DNA of 64,000 nt from Lachnospiraceae bacterium (GCA_017936785.1 JAGBEV010000030.1:1-64000); one strand, 5' to 3'. Numbered from the stretch's first letter, positions 17,706-27,138 are shown. The notes: generated by a model from the sequence alone, not told the origin. Made by a program: numbers and translations.

Positions 17706-18572
17706 ATGGGAGAAATAACATTAAAGCAGATTGATTTTGACAATGAGGATTTCATCATATTGTGTGATGAATTAGATCAGTTTTTAAATGAAGCCATCGG
17801 AGGGGAAAGTATTCGAGAAAAATACAAAAAGTTCAATCATTTAGATACCATGGATTATGTGATTGCTGCATATGATGAAGGAAAGCCGGTGGGATGCGGA
17901 GCACTGCGAAAATATTCCTTGGAAGATATTGAAGTGAAAAGGGTTTTTGTGCGGGAAGCGTACAGGAGAAAAAATGTAGGCGGCGCATTGCTGGAGCAGT
18001 TGGTCTTAAAATCCAGGGAGCTGGGTTTTAAGCGTATGATCCTTGAAACAGGGGATTTTTTAAAAGCCAGTATGCGTTTATATTCCAGATATGGTTTTGA
18101 ACGGATTGAAAATTATGGTGAGTATGCCAAAATGGCGGAATCTGTATGTATGGCGCTTAATATGGGAAATGAGGACATTACCTATTGTGTTAACAGATGG
18201 CTTGCCGAGGAAGATATAAAAAGGCTTTTTCAGTCTGTTGGCTGGCTGTCCGCTGATTATGCCGGCAGGTTATCGGAATCTTTTAAAAAGGCGGGAACTG
18301 TTTTAACGGCATGGCAGAATGACAGGCTCGTAGGTCTTACGGAAGTGCTGGCTGACGGAGGAGTAAATGCTTATATCCATTATCTTCTGGTGGACCCGGA
18401 ATTTCAAAACCGGGGAATAGGCGCTTCCATGATCGACCGGATAAAAAAGATTTATAAAAACTATCTTTATCTGTTGGTCATCTCAGAAAAGAAAAGCACC
18501 ATTCCCTTTTATGAAAAATTGAATTTTAGTGTTGAATCAAAGGCAACGGTTTTACAGATCATGACATTATAA
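17706..18572 (+). CDS. Tandem GNAT acetyltransferase (two GNAT domains)
   Basis: Predicted acetyltransferase of 288 residues made of two GNAT domains. The first (about 1-150) has VREAYRRKNVGGALLEQL and the end SMRLYSRYGFERIENYGEYA. The second (about 155-288) has VDPEFQNRGIGASMIDRI and STIPFYEKLNF. GGGAGGAATC precedes the ATG. It faces the LysR gene, and a TTTACA-18-TATGAT promoter candidate lies in the shared upstream region. One domain may be structural; the substrate is unknown. Confidence 0.85.
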   Translation: MGEITLKQIDFDNEDFIILCDELDQFLNEAIGGESIREKYKKFNHLDTMDYVIAAYDEGKPVGCGALRKYSLEDIEVKRVFVREAYRRKNVGGALLEQLVLKSRELGFKRMILETGDFLKASMRLYSRYGFERIENYGEYAKMAESVCMALNMGNEDITYCVNRWLAEEDIKRLFQSVGWLSADYAGRLSESFKKAGTVLTAWQNDRLVGLTEVLADGGVNAYIHYLLVDPEFQNRGIGASMIDRIKKIYKNYLYLLVISEKKSTIPFYEKLNFSVESKATVLQIMTL

Positions 18573-18583
18573 TGGTCTGGCTT

Positions 18584-18970
18584 TTATGTATGGATCTTAT
18601 TTTTATCCTTCTCTTTCAGAAGAAATGTTCCCGGATGGATTTTTTCCTGAAGGGCATCGTATTGTTTATACATGTACTGGACGGAGTTTTCCAGTAAGTA
18701 GTAATGCATGATATAGGGAATCAGCAATACCAGAAAAGCAGCAAACAAAAGCAGCAGCCCAAAAGAAAAAGTCAGGCAGATCATAAAAAAGGTTCCGAAG
18801 GCAAGAATAGCAAAAGTCAAAGTGACCAGCAGATGCACCAGCCTTTCATGCATGAAATAGGCAAGCTGCTTTTCGTGCTGGGCGGACAATTCCTCGTAGG
18901 AAAGTCCACTGTCATTATTTTCTAACAGGCGGTCCATATATGCCATGTAAGATTCAATACGGTATTTCAT
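18584..18970 (-). CDS. Small two-helix membrane protein of unknown function
   Basis: Not recognised. The 128-residue protein has a charged N-terminus predicted to be helical (MAYMDRLLENNDSGLSYEEL), two adjacent membrane helices at about 46-66 and 69-89, and a basic C-terminus. I chose the ATG at 18970, which follows GGAAAGGATGA; an upstream ATG at 19009 would overlap the serpin gene. It lies 31 bases downstream of the serpin gene on the same strand and is probably co-transcribed. Confidence 0.6.
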   Translation of the reverse strand: MKYRIESYMAYMDRLLENNDSGLSYEELSAQHEKQLAYFMHERLVHLLVTLTFAILAFGTFFMICLTFSFGLLLLFAAFLVLLIPYIMHYYLLENSVQYMYKQYDALQEKIHPGTFLLKEKDKNKIHT

Positions 18971-19001
18971 AAAATCATCCTTTCCGTAATGTATCATATC
19001 T

Positions 19002-20309
19002 TTATTCATCTATATGATTCATGCTTCCTATAAATAAAATGGTTCCGTCAGATGTATCGCTGATATAGTACATAAAAGGCATATCTACCTCAAAAGAAAC
19101 AGGCTCTTCTGCAAGAAGTGACATACGCTCCATCATGACCTCCGTAACAGCGGCGGCTTCTGTGCCGTTTTCATCTACACGGATATAGGTCTTATGGAAG
19201 ATATCACTGATATATGCTTCCTCACTGATGATATCCAGCTGGGCATCATTGGAAAATGCCCTGACCATTCCCAGATCTGCAAGATATTTATTTAATTGTA
19301 TGCTGTCAGATGAAAATTCAAAACGGGGAAGCTTCAGGCTGCCTATCATAATTTCTTCCGCATCAGAAAGTCCCTGATATAATTCCTGCTTTTCTTCAAA
19401 AGAAAGATCATTAAAAAGCTGTGTAACGTCATCATCTTCCCGGGCAGGAATCAGAATATCCATAGCCATGTCGCTGTCTTTATAATACATACGAAGTGTC
19501 CGGATACCCTTATATTCATAATATTTAAAATACCGGTCTGACATGTGCATAAAGGGAATTGTCCTGGTTCCGTCTGTGCCGTAAAATTCTTCGTCAAAAG
19601 TGCCTTCTGTGGGAAAAGGAACCGCCCACTTGGCATTAAAATAAACTGCATTAAACAATAACAGACAGGCATCGGGAGAAACTTCATCAACCATGTTGTT
19701 GATCTTTTCGTTGGTTGCTTCTGAAATCCAGTCGTTCATGGACTGAATGGTGGAAGGATCGGATAAATTTTCTTCAAAGCAGTCTGCATCGTAGGAATCC
19801 TTCAACAAAGGAAGATATGAAGCCTCAAAGCTGTCAGAAAAATTCATGTCCTCTGCATACCATGCAGAATTGGCAATGCGGATATCCATGGCATCAGCTT
19901 CCAGTTTGTCCATGGAAGCGGTAATATCCTGATTAAAGGTATCCATATCGCTCACCTGCATAACATGGAGCATTTCCTCAAGAGTTGTATCTACAGCGCC
20001 GTTGGCAGCCATTCCCAAAGCTGTTTCTATACTGTAAGGGGAAATACAGATGTTTTCAGATCCGGATTGTTTGAGCTGGGAAAACATATCATAACCCAGA
20101 GCATTGATGCTGTGAGAAACGGAAACATATCCGGATTCGTTTACGGGCTGATTTTCCGATGCCTGATCCGAATCAGGTGTTTCATCTTCTTCAGGTTCTG
20201 CAATTTCTGTCTGTTCCGGCTCCGGTTGTTCTGCAGGGGATTGACTTCCACATGCAGTAAGCAGGAGCGCCGGGAGAAGAAGGGTTAATAATAAAATTCT
20301 TTTTTTCAT
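19002..20309 (-). CDS. Lipoprotein serpin, serine-protease inhibitor
   Basis: Predicted surface-anchored, inhibitory serpin of 435 residues. It starts with a lipoprotein signal, MKKRILLLTLLLPALLLTACG, quoted only as its key part LLLTAC where the cysteine is lipidated, then an acidic spacer rich in E, P and D. The serpin fold follows with NAVYFNAKWAVPF and the hinge E-N-G-T-E-A-A-A, whose small residues mark an inhibitory rather than non-inhibitory serpin. Counting from the hinge Glu as P17 puts Met-Ser at P1-P1', as in human alpha-1-antitrypsin. The ATG at 20309 follows GCGAGGTATCTT; a longer open frame starting at 20411 lacks the signal at its start. Confidence 0.9.
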   Translation of the reverse strand: MKKRILLLTLLLPALLLTACGSQSPAEQPEPEQTEIAEPEEDETPDSDQASENQPVNESGYVSVSHSINALGYDMFSQLKQSGSENICISPYSIETALGMAANGAVDTTLEEMLHVMQVSDMDTFNQDITASMDKLEADAMDIRIANSAWYAEDMNFSDSFEASYLPLLKDSYDADCFEENLSDPSTIQSMNDWISEATNEKINNMVDEVSPDACLLLFNAVYFNAKWAVPFPTEGTFDEEFYGTDGTRTIPFMHMSDRYFKYYEYKGIRTLRMYYKDSDMAMDILIPAREDDDVTQLFNDLSFEEKQELYQGLSDAEEIMIGSLKLPRFEFSSDSIQLNKYLADLGMVRAFSNDAQLDIISEEAYISDIFHKTYIRVDENGTEAAAVTEVMMERMSLLAEEPVSFEVDMPFMYYISDTSDGTILFIGSMNHIDE

Positions 20310-20423
20310 AAGATACCTCGCTTGTATATCAATATATACATTTTTCTCGTTCCTTAGGCACATTATACTACGATTCCCATAAATAGGGGAGATAAAAATT
20401 GATATGGGCATATTATTTCAAAA

Positions 20424-20453
20424 TTGCCACAGGAATTGCCGGTATGATATACT
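20424..20453 (+). promoter_or_regulatory. Promoter of the CCA-adding enzyme gene
   Basis: TTGCCA (20424-20429), an 18-base spacer and TATACT (20448-20453), about 50 bases before the ATG. Confidence 0.55.
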
Positions 20454-20503
20454 ATAGCCGGATCAGGAACTATTAAATTATTATTTCACAAGAAAGCGGT
20501 CAT

Positions 20504-21865
20504 ATGAATCATTCAATTAAAATCACGCTTCCTGAAGATGTCAGGAAGATCATCAATACAATAGAAAAAGCAGGTTATGAAGCCTATGCAGTAGGGGGAT
20601 GTGTCAGGGATTCTTTGTTAAAACGCACACCTGATGACTGGGACATTACCACCTCGGCAAAGCCGGAGCAGGTCAAGGCATTATTTCCCAGAACCATTGA
20701 TACTGGCATAGAGCACGGAACGGTAACGGTCATGATGCACCGGGTGGGATATGAAGTGACTACTTACCGGATCGATGGGGAATATGAGGATTCCAGACAT
20801 CCGAAGGAAGTCATTTTTACGGCAAATCTGGTAGAGGACCTGCGTCGAAGGGATTTTACCATCAATGCCATGGCATATAATGACAGAAGCGGTATCGTGG
20901 ATGAATTCCATGGAATGGACGATCTGGAAAATAAGATCATCCGGGCAGTGGGAAATCCCAGGGAGCGGTTTGAAGAAGATGCCCTGCGCATTATGCGCGC
21001 TGTGCGCTTTTCTGCCCAGTTAGGATATGAGGTAGAGGAAAAGACCAGAGTGGCTATTGGGGCATTGGCAGAAAACCTGACTCATATCAGTGCGGAGCGG
21101 ATACAGGTGGAACTGGTCAAGCTGGTAAAATCTCCTCATCCTGAAAAGATCCGGGATCTGTATGAAATGGGGATAACAGCAGTCATTATGCCGGAATTTG
21201 ATGCGATTATGAAGACGGAGCAGAATAACCCTCATCATAAATACAGTGTGGGAGAGCATACCATTTATGGAATGATGGCAATTGAGGCAGACAAGGATCT
21301 GCGGCTTGCCATGCTGTTTCATGATTTTGGAAAATCCTTATGCAGGACTACCGATGAAGAAGGAATTGACCATTTCCATGGACATGGGGCAAGATCAGAG
21401 GAGCTTTGCAAAGAAATATTAAAAAGACTGAAGTTTGATAATGATACCATTCAACTGGTAAGCCGTCTGGTGCTGAATCATGACTATGATGTGGAGCCGG
21501 GTAAAAAATACGTCCGCAGGGCTGTAAACCGTATAGGTGAAGATGTGTTTCCCCTGCTTTTGAAAGTAAAGCAGGCGGATCTGGATGCCCAAAGCGATTA
21601 TTTGAAAGAAGAAAAACAGCAAAAGCTGGATGAGATCACAAGATTATATAAAGAAATCCTGAGAGATAATGAGTGCGTCAGTCTCCGTTCTCTTGCCGTA
21701 AAGGGTGCGGATCTGATCTCATGGGGCATGAAGCCGGGAAAAGAAATGGGAGAAATGCTTTCCCTGCTCTTAGAAGCAGTATTGGAAGATCCAAAGAATA
21801 ATCAGAAGGATAAATTGTACGCTTATTATTTAAAATATCAGGGGGAATCTGAGATTAAAAATTAA
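20504..21865 (+). CDS. cca: CCA tRNA nucleotidyltransferase (HD-domain type)
   Basis: Adds or repairs the 3' CCA end of tRNAs. This matters here because both tRNA genes in the window lack an encoded CCA. The 453-residue protein has the class II nucleotidyltransferase head AVGGCVRDSLLKRTPDDWDI with the D-x-D metal site, RRDFTINAMAYN, EDALRIMRAVRFSAQLGYEV, and then an HD domain (LAMLFHDFGKS). AAAGCGGTC precedes the ATG. A polynucleotide adenylyltransferase role cannot be excluded, since the families are close. Confidence 0.93.
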   Translation: MNHSIKITLPEDVRKIINTIEKAGYEAYAVGGCVRDSLLKRTPDDWDITTSAKPEQVKALFPRTIDTGIEHGTVTVMMHRVGYEVTTYRIDGEYEDSRHPKEVIFTANLVEDLRRRDFTINAMAYNDRSGIVDEFHGMDDLENKIIRAVGNPRERFEEDALRIMRAVRFSAQLGYEVEEKTRVAIGALAENLTHISAERIQVELVKLVKSPHPEKIRDLYEMGITAVIMPEFDAIMKTEQNNPHHKYSVGEHTIYGMMAIEADKDLRLAMLFHDFGKSLCRTTDEEGIDHFHGHGARSEELCKEILKRLKFDNDTIQLVSRLVLNHDYDVEPGKKYVRRAVNRIGEDVFPLLLKVKQADLDAQSDYLKEEKQQKLDEITRLYKEILRDNECVSLRSLAVKGADLISWGMKPGKEMGEMLSLLLEAVLEDPKNNQKDKLYAYYLKYQGESEIKN

Positions 21866-21885
21866 AATCATAGGGCTGGCTATTG

Positions 21886-21915
21886 GTATATCTTACGATT
21901 CATTTTCATAAGATA
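21886..21915 (+). promoter_or_regulatory. Candidate mother-cell sigma promoter (sigma-E/K type)
   Basis: GTATATC (21886-21892), a 14-base gap, then CATAAGATA (21907-21915), which fits the CATANNNTA -10 pattern of the sporulation sigma factors SigE/SigK. It precedes a CotS-like gene, where such control is expected. The match to the -35 pattern is partial. Confidence 0.4.
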
Positions 21916-21944
21916 GGTATGACCTATTAAGGGGGATGGAAAGT

Positions 21945-22955
21945 GTGAACGATAGAGCAGTAGTTGTGCTTGAACAATATGATTTTAATGTGAATAGTAC
22001 CAGAAAAGGCAGGGGAGCGATCATAGCCGAAACGGATAAAGGCATTATCAGCTTGTCAGAGTATGGGGGACGAACAGAAAGGCTTCTTTTGTGTAAAAAT
22101 GTTTGTGAACGCATAGAAGCGGCCGGTTTTGGCAATATAGACAACCTGATTCCCAGTAAAGAAGGTGCATTATTTGTAACAGATCTGGATGGGAAAAATT
22201 ATATTGTAAAAAGATATGTGGAAGGCAGAGAATGCAATGTAGTTGATGAAAGGGAATGCCGCTATATTGTAGGAGAAATTGCAAAGCTTCATCATATCAT
22301 GGAATTTGGAGAAACTTTAGGGGACCTGTCAGAAGAAGGAGAAAATCCGGAAAGAGATCTTGCCATAAGAGATTTTTCCAAAAGGGAAGCAGAGCTTAAC
22401 AGAGTGCGTTCCTTTATCCGGAAGCAGTCCAAAAAGGGTGAATTTGAACTGGCGTTTTTAAAAGAATTCGGTTATTTTGAGGGAGTGGCTAAGGAAGCGG
22501 CGGCATATCTCAATGAGGAATGTCTTAAAAGATTGTCGGAATCTGTCAGGGAAAGAGGAATGTATTGTCACGGAGAATGCAACCAGCACAATATCCTTCT
22601 GGCGGCTGCCAGGGGAATTGCCGCTACTCATTTTGAGAAATGCTGCATGGATATACAGATCCGGGATCTATATTTATTTTTAAGGAAAATATTGGAAAAA
22701 AACAATTGGTCCTATGGGATGGGATATTCCATTTTAGAAGAATATATGAAAAATAAACCATTGAACCAGGACGAAAAGAGATATTTATATGCAAGGCTGT
22801 TATATCCTGAAAGATTCTGGAAAATCGCAAATGCATATTTAAATAAAAGAAAATCTCTTCCGCCCAGAAGGCAGTTGGAAAAACTAAATGCGTTATTGCA
22901 GATCGAGCATGCCAGAATGGAATTTTTAGAAAAGCTTTCAAAGGAACTACTTTAG
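21945..22955 (+). CDS. CotS-like spore coat kinase-fold protein
   Basis: Predicted protein-kinase/aminoglycoside-phosphotransferase-fold protein of the spore-coat CotS group, 336 residues. Visible features are VTDLDGKNYIVKRYVEGRECN (lysine and hinge-like region), EIAKLHHI, and the catalytic-loop equivalent YCHGECNQHNILL. The aspartate usually present in the HGD motif is replaced by Glu (HGE), so kinase activity may be altered. I prefer the GTG at 21945, 5 bases after GGGGGATGG; the ATG at 21936 lies inside that ribosome binding site. A mother-cell type promoter is proposed upstream. Confidence 0.7.
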   Translation: MNDRAVVVLEQYDFNVNSTRKGRGAIIAETDKGIISLSEYGGRTERLLLCKNVCERIEAAGFGNIDNLIPSKEGALFVTDLDGKNYIVKRYVEGRECNVVDERECRYIVGEIAKLHHIMEFGETLGDLSEEGENPERDLAIRDFSKREAELNRVRSFIRKQSKKGEFELAFLKEFGYFEGVAKEAAAYLNEECLKRLSESVRERGMYCHGECNQHNILLAAARGIAATHFEKCCMDIQIRDLYLFLRKILEKNNWSYGMGYSILEEYMKNKPLNQDEKRYLYARLLYPERFWKIANAYLNKRKSLPPRRQLEKLNALLQIEHARMEFLEKLSKELL

Positions 22956-23002
22956 CAATTGGCAAAACCATGTTATACTTTAGATTGGATAAGGGGTACA
23001 AA

Positions 23003-24289
23003 ATGAAAAAAAAAGTAGTTGGATTCATTTTGTTTCTGATGCTTTTGTGCGGTTTCCTTACAGGATGCGGAAATGAACAGCCGGAGCCGGAAACAGAAGA
23101 AGTTATCATACAAAGTACATATGAAGAAACCCTTGCGGATTCCATGGATGAAGCTATTATTATGTCCGTGGACCAGGAAAAGAAGCAGATCAGGCTTTAC
23201 AATCTCACTTTAGGCAGGACTTATTCTTTGGTTTATAATGGCGCCACAGGTATGAAAAACCGTTTTGGGGATGAGATCGTGGCAGGGCAGCTTGCAGAGG
23301 GAGACATGGTAAGAGTAACCTTTATCAAAGAAGAGAAACTTGCCAAATCCGTTCAGCTTCTGGATCAGGTGGATGTTTCCAATGTATCTGTTTTTGAGAT
23401 CAATAAGGCGGCTTATACCATGAGCTTTGGCGGGGATCAGTACAGCCTGCACAAAAATGTGCTTGTTTTATCCCGGGGAAAACAGATCCAGCTGGAGGAG
23501 ATCAGTCCGGCGGACAGCTTAAAGATCGTAGCAGAGGATCATCAGGTATATGGGATCACAGTAGAAAGGGGACATGGTTATGTAAGGCTTTCCGGTCATG
23601 AATCCTTTGTAGGCGGCTGGGTGGAAATAGGACAGGCTGTTATTACTGAGGTTACGGATGAAATGCTTTTGGTAGTTCCCGAAGGGGAATATACTTTATA
23701 TATCAGCAATGATGGTGTGGCGGGAAGCAAGGAAATTTCCGTTGCAAGGGATGAAGAGACACAGGTTGATGTTTCCGAACTGCAGACAGAAAAAATTAAG
23801 AAGACCGGTAAGATCATCTTTACCATTACGCCTGCAGAGGCAGAATTGTATATAGACGGCGAACTGACCGATTACAGCGGAGAGGTAGAGCTGGATTATG
23901 GAATCCACCAGTTAAAGGTAAAGGCAGAAGGATACAGCACTCTTACCCAGTATGTTAAGGTGGGGGAGCCTATGGCAAATCTGAATATGAAGCTGGAAGA
24001 ATCCGATGGTGATGAAGATGATGATGAAGAAAAGACTGTAAGCTCCAATTCTGTTTCAACTGTTACGGCAGCTTCTGATTACAGGGTATATATAGATGCC
24101 CCAAGAGGCGCAGAGCTTTATCTGAACGGAAGCTATGTAGGAATTGTACCTGTCAATTTTGCAAAGAAAGCCGGTACGTATATCGTATCATTCAGAAAAG
24201 ACGGATATCAGACCAGGAGCTATACTTTGCAGATTGATGACAGCAGTAAGGATGTAAGCTATTCCTTCTCCGATCTGGTTCAGCAGTAA
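23003..24289 (+). CDS. PEGA-domain lipoprotein
   Basis: Predicted membrane-anchored extracytoplasmic lipoprotein of 428 residues. The signal peptide ends in the lipobox FLTGC. The middle is beta-rich and unrecognised. Two PEGA repeats follow, about 265-325 (ITPAEAELYIDGELTDYSG, KVKAEGYSTLTQYVKV) and about 355-425 (YIDAPRGAELYLNGSYVGI, SFRKDGYQTRSYTLQID), joined by a very acidic Ser-rich linker (DGDEDDDEEKT). PEGA domains are found in surface proteins and may bind cell-wall components. The ATG at 23003 follows AAGGGG. Confidence 0.8.
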   Translation: MKKKVVGFILFLMLLCGFLTGCGNEQPEPETEEVIIQSTYEETLADSMDEAIIMSVDQEKKQIRLYNLTLGRTYSLVYNGATGMKNRFGDEIVAGQLAEGDMVRVTFIKEEKLAKSVQLLDQVDVSNVSVFEINKAAYTMSFGGDQYSLHKNVLVLSRGKQIQLEEISPADSLKIVAEDHQVYGITVERGHGYVRLSGHESFVGGWVEIGQAVITEVTDEMLLVVPEGEYTLYISNDGVAGSKEISVARDEETQVDVSELQTEKIKKTGKIIFTITPAEAELYIDGELTDYSGEVELDYGIHQLKVKAEGYSTLTQYVKVGEPMANLNMKLEESDGDEDDDEEKTVSSNSVSTVTAASDYRVYIDAPRGAELYLNGSYVGIVPVNFAKKAGTYIVSFRKDGYQTRSYTLQIDDSSKDVSYSFSDLVQQ

Positions 24290-24373
24290 ACTATTGTTAA
24301 ATATGCGGGAAACTGCATTTTAAATAAAAAACAGTAAAAAATAACAGGACAATACATCATAAGGAGGACAATC

Positions 24374-26107
24374 ATGAGTTACAAAGAAGTGTATGAAAGC
24401 TGGTTATCAAATCCCTATTTTGATGATGCTACAAAAGCGGAATTAAAAGATCTTGGGGGAAATGAAAAGGAAATCGAGGATCGTTTTTATCGTGAATTGG
24501 AATTCGGTACAGCAGGACTTCGAGGTGTTATCGGAGCCGGAACAAACCGCATGAACATTTATACGGTTCGCAAGGCGACCCAGGGGCTTGCAAATTACAT
24601 TTTAAAGCAGGACGGTGCGGATAAAGGTGTGGCAATTGCTTTTGATTCCAGACGTATGAGCCCGGAATTTGCTGATGAAGCAGCACTCTGCCTGGCGGCA
24701 AACGGAATTAAGGCATATGTTTTTGAGTCCCTGCGTCCTACACCTGAGTTATCCTATGCAGTCCGCAAGCTGGGCTGTATTGCAGGTATCAATATTACTG
24801 CAAGCCATAATCCGCCGGAATACAACGGATATAAGGTTTATTGGGAAGACGGCGCACAGATCACACCTCCTCATGACGGCGGTATCATGGCGGAAGTGGC
24901 TGCGATCACTGATTACAATACTGTAAAGACTATGGATAAAGAGGCTGCAAAGGCAGCAGGGCTTTATGAGACTATCGGGGCAAATATCGATGATCCTTAT
25001 ATTGAAGAGTTAAAGAGTCAGGTTATTCACTGGGATGCTATTAAGGAAGCACAGAAGGATATTAAGATCGTTTATTCTCCTTTACACGGAACAGGAAATA
25101 TTCCTGCAAGACGTGTTATGAAGGAGCTGGGCTTTGAAAATGTATATGTTGTTCCTGAACAGGAGCTTCCCGATGGAGAATTCCCTACAGTTTCCTATCC
25201 CAATCCGGAAGCGGCAGAAGCTTTTGAGCTTGGATTGAAGCTGGCAAAAGAAGTAGATGCTGACCTGGTACTTGCAACCGACCCCGATGCAGACCGTCTG
25301 GGCGTTTATGTAAAGGATGCAAAGACAGGAGAGTATATTACTCTTACGGGAAATATGTCCGGATGTCTTCTTGCTGATTATGAGATCGGTCAGAGAAAAG
25401 CAACAAAAGGACTTCCTGAAGATGGTGCACTGATCAAGACTATCGTAACAACCAATATGGCAGATGCTATTGCAAAGGCATACGGTGTAGAGCTTATCGA
25501 AGTATTGACGGGATTTAAATATATCGGACAGCAGATCCTGGGCTTTGAACAGAAAGGAAAAGGAACTTATCTCTTCGGATTTGAAGAAAGCTATGGCTGC
25601 CTGATCGGAACTCATGCAAGGGATAAGGATGCCATTGTAGCAACTATGGCTCTTTGCGAAGCAGCAGCATACTATAAGACCCAGGGCAAGACTCTTTGGG
25701 ATGCCATGATCGATATGTATGAAAAATACGGTTATTACAAAGATGATATTAAATCGATTACCTTAAAGGGTATTGAAGGGCTTGCAAAGATTCAGGAGAT
25801 CTTAAATACCCTTCGTGAAAACACACCGGAGAAATTCGGTGATTATACAGTTGTTTCCGCAAGGGATTACAAAACAGGCATTATCAAAGATGTTAAGACA
25901 GGAGAAGAAAAACCTACGGGTCTTCCCACATCCAATGTTCTTTATTATGACCTTACAGATGATGCATGGCTTTGTGTACGTCCTTCCGGTACAGAACCGA
26001 AAGTAAAATTCTACTATGGCATTAAAGGAACATCTTTAGAGGATGCAAATGCAAAATCTGCAGCTTTGGGAGAAGAAGTTCTTGCCATGATCAATGGAAT
26101 GTTATAA
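24374..26107 (+). CDS. pgcA: Phosphoglucomutase/phosphomannomutase
   Basis: Interconverts glucose 1- and 6-phosphate through a phosphoserine, feeding glycogen, cell-wall teichoic acid and glycolipid synthesis. The 577-residue alpha-D-phosphohexomutase shows all four domains: the catalytic serine in NITASHNPPEYNGYK, metal loop TDPDADRLGV, sugar loop GFEESYGCLIG and phosphate loop RPSGTEPKVKFYY. The length fits the PgcA/Pgm2 branch rather than the shorter GlmM. AAGGAGG precedes the ATG. Confidence 0.95.
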   Translation: MSYKEVYESWLSNPYFDDATKAELKDLGGNEKEIEDRFYRELEFGTAGLRGVIGAGTNRMNIYTVRKATQGLANYILKQDGADKGVAIAFDSRRMSPEFADEAALCLAANGIKAYVFESLRPTPELSYAVRKLGCIAGINITASHNPPEYNGYKVYWEDGAQITPPHDGGIMAEVAAITDYNTVKTMDKEAAKAAGLYETIGANIDDPYIEELKSQVIHWDAIKEAQKDIKIVYSPLHGTGNIPARRVMKELGFENVYVVPEQELPDGEFPTVSYPNPEAAEAFELGLKLAKEVDADLVLATDPDADRLGVYVKDAKTGEYITLTGNMSGCLLADYEIGQRKATKGLPEDGALIKTIVTTNMADAIAKAYGVELIEVLTGFKYIGQQILGFEQKGKGTYLFGFEESYGCLIGTHARDKDAIVATMALCEAAAYYKTQGKTLWDAMIDMYEKYGYYKDDIKSITLKGIEGLAKIQEILNTLRENTPEKFGDYTVVSARDYKTGIIKDVKTGEEKPTGLPTSNVLYYDLTDDAWLCVRPSGTEPKVKFYYGIKGTSLEDANAKSAALGEEVLAMINGML

Positions 26108-26145
26108 AAATTCCATAAAAGACGGATAAGGGCAAAATAAGGCAG

Positions 26146-26646
26146 ATGAATAAGAAGGAAGAAAAACAGAGACAATACACATTAAAAGACTTTCAGGCAA
26201 TCGTGAGAACGCTGCGCAGCGAACATGGATGTCCCTGGGATAAGGCTCAGACCCATGGTTCTCTTACAGGCTGCATGATCGAGGAAGCGGCAGAAGCCGT
26301 ATCCGGTATTAAACTTTATGAAAAGACCGGAAACGGGGACAGCATGAAAGAAGAACTGGGAGATGTATTGATGCAGGTGGTGCTTCATGCACAGATTGCA
26401 GAGGAGGAAGGGCTTTTTACTCTGGAGGATGTTATTGGGGGAATCAGTGAAAAGATGATTCGCAGGCATCCCCATGTATTTGAGCCGGATGGAACACCTT
26501 TGAATGGCAGAGAGCCGGATCCTGCTCATGTTAGATCCTGGAAAGAGATCAAGGAAATGGAGAAAAAAAATCAAAATTTTCATGAATCTTCCGCAAAAAA
26601 ACGCCTTAGAAAGACCTTTGCGAAATTTTATAAAAAAATTTTATAA
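26146..26646 (+). CDS. mazG: MazG-type nucleoside triphosphate pyrophosphohydrolase, single domain
   Basis: House-cleaning enzyme that hydrolyses non-canonical NTPs to NMP and pyrophosphate. The 166-residue protein has LRSEHGCPWDKAQTHGSL and the metal-binding EEAAEA...EELGDVLMQVVLHAQIAEE pattern (E-x-x-E and E-x-x-D). It carries one MazG domain, where E. coli MazG has two and B. subtilis YabN adds a methylase domain. Its position before rqcP-yabP-yabQ matches yabN in Bacillus, although hup stands between them here. The C-terminus is unusually lysine-rich. Confidence 0.88.
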   Translation: MNKKEEKQRQYTLKDFQAIVRTLRSEHGCPWDKAQTHGSLTGCMIEEAAEAVSGIKLYEKTGNGDSMKEELGDVLMQVVLHAQIAEEEGLFTLEDVIGGISEKMIRRHPHVFEPDGTPLNGREPDPAHVRSWKEIKEMEKKNQNFHESSAKKRLRKTFAKFYKKIL

Positions 26647-26696
26647 TATGTCAAAACAAAAAAATGCCTAAAAATGCCTGTTTTTACAATATTTCC

Positions 26697-26725
26697 TTGA
26701 CAAATGGATGAAAAGAGATTATAAA
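26697..26725 (+). promoter_or_regulatory. hup promoter
   Basis: TTGACA (26697-26702), a 17-base spacer and TATAAA (26720-26725), with the ATG 68 bases downstream after AGGAGGAG. It is one of the best SigA promoters in the window, as expected for an abundant protein. Confidence 0.8.
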
Positions 26726-26792
26726 TATTTGTAGGCGTTTGTAGGTAACGCAAAAAAATTATGATAATACTCAGTAGTAGGAGGAGTTCACG

Positions 26793-27068
26793 ATGAACAA
26801 AACAGAATTAGTTGCAGCTATCGCTGATCAGGCAGAAATCTCTAAGAAAGATGCAGAAAAAGCATTAAAGGCTTTCACAGACGTTGTTGGAGAACAGTTA
26901 AAGAAAGGTGACAAAATCCAGTTAGTTGGTTTTGGAACATTCGAAGTTTCCGAAAGAGCAGCAAGAGAAGGAAGAAACCCTCAGACAGGTGAAACCATGA
27001 AGATCGCTGCTTCCAAAGCACCTAAATTCAAAGCTGGTAAAGCATTAAAGGATTTAGTAAACGCTTAA
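26793..27068 (+). CDS. hup: HU-family DNA-binding protein
   Basis: Nucleoid protein that bends and compacts DNA as a dimer. The 91-residue length and sequence are typical: [20 protein letters not shown] at the start, [20 protein letters not shown] with the DNA-intercalating arm around RNPQTGE, and [13 protein letters not shown] at the end. It has a strong promoter and its own terminator, so it is a separate unit placed between mazG and rqcP. Confidence 0.97.
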   Translation: MNKTELVAAIADQAEISKKDAEKALKAFTDVVGEQLKKGDKIQLVGFGTFEVSERAAREGRNPQTGETMKIAASKAPKFKAGKALKDLVNA

Positions 27069-27090
27069 TTTTGAAAGTGGACAGACAGAA

Positions 27091-27118
27091 GCCTTTGCAC
27101 CAAGCAAAGGCTTCTTTG
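27091..27118 (+). terminator. hup terminator
   Basis: AAGCCTTTG pairs with CAAAGGCTT around a short loop (CACCAAG), followed by a T-rich stretch. Confidence 0.75.
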
Positions 27119-27138
27119 TTGTTATAGGAGGAGCAGTT

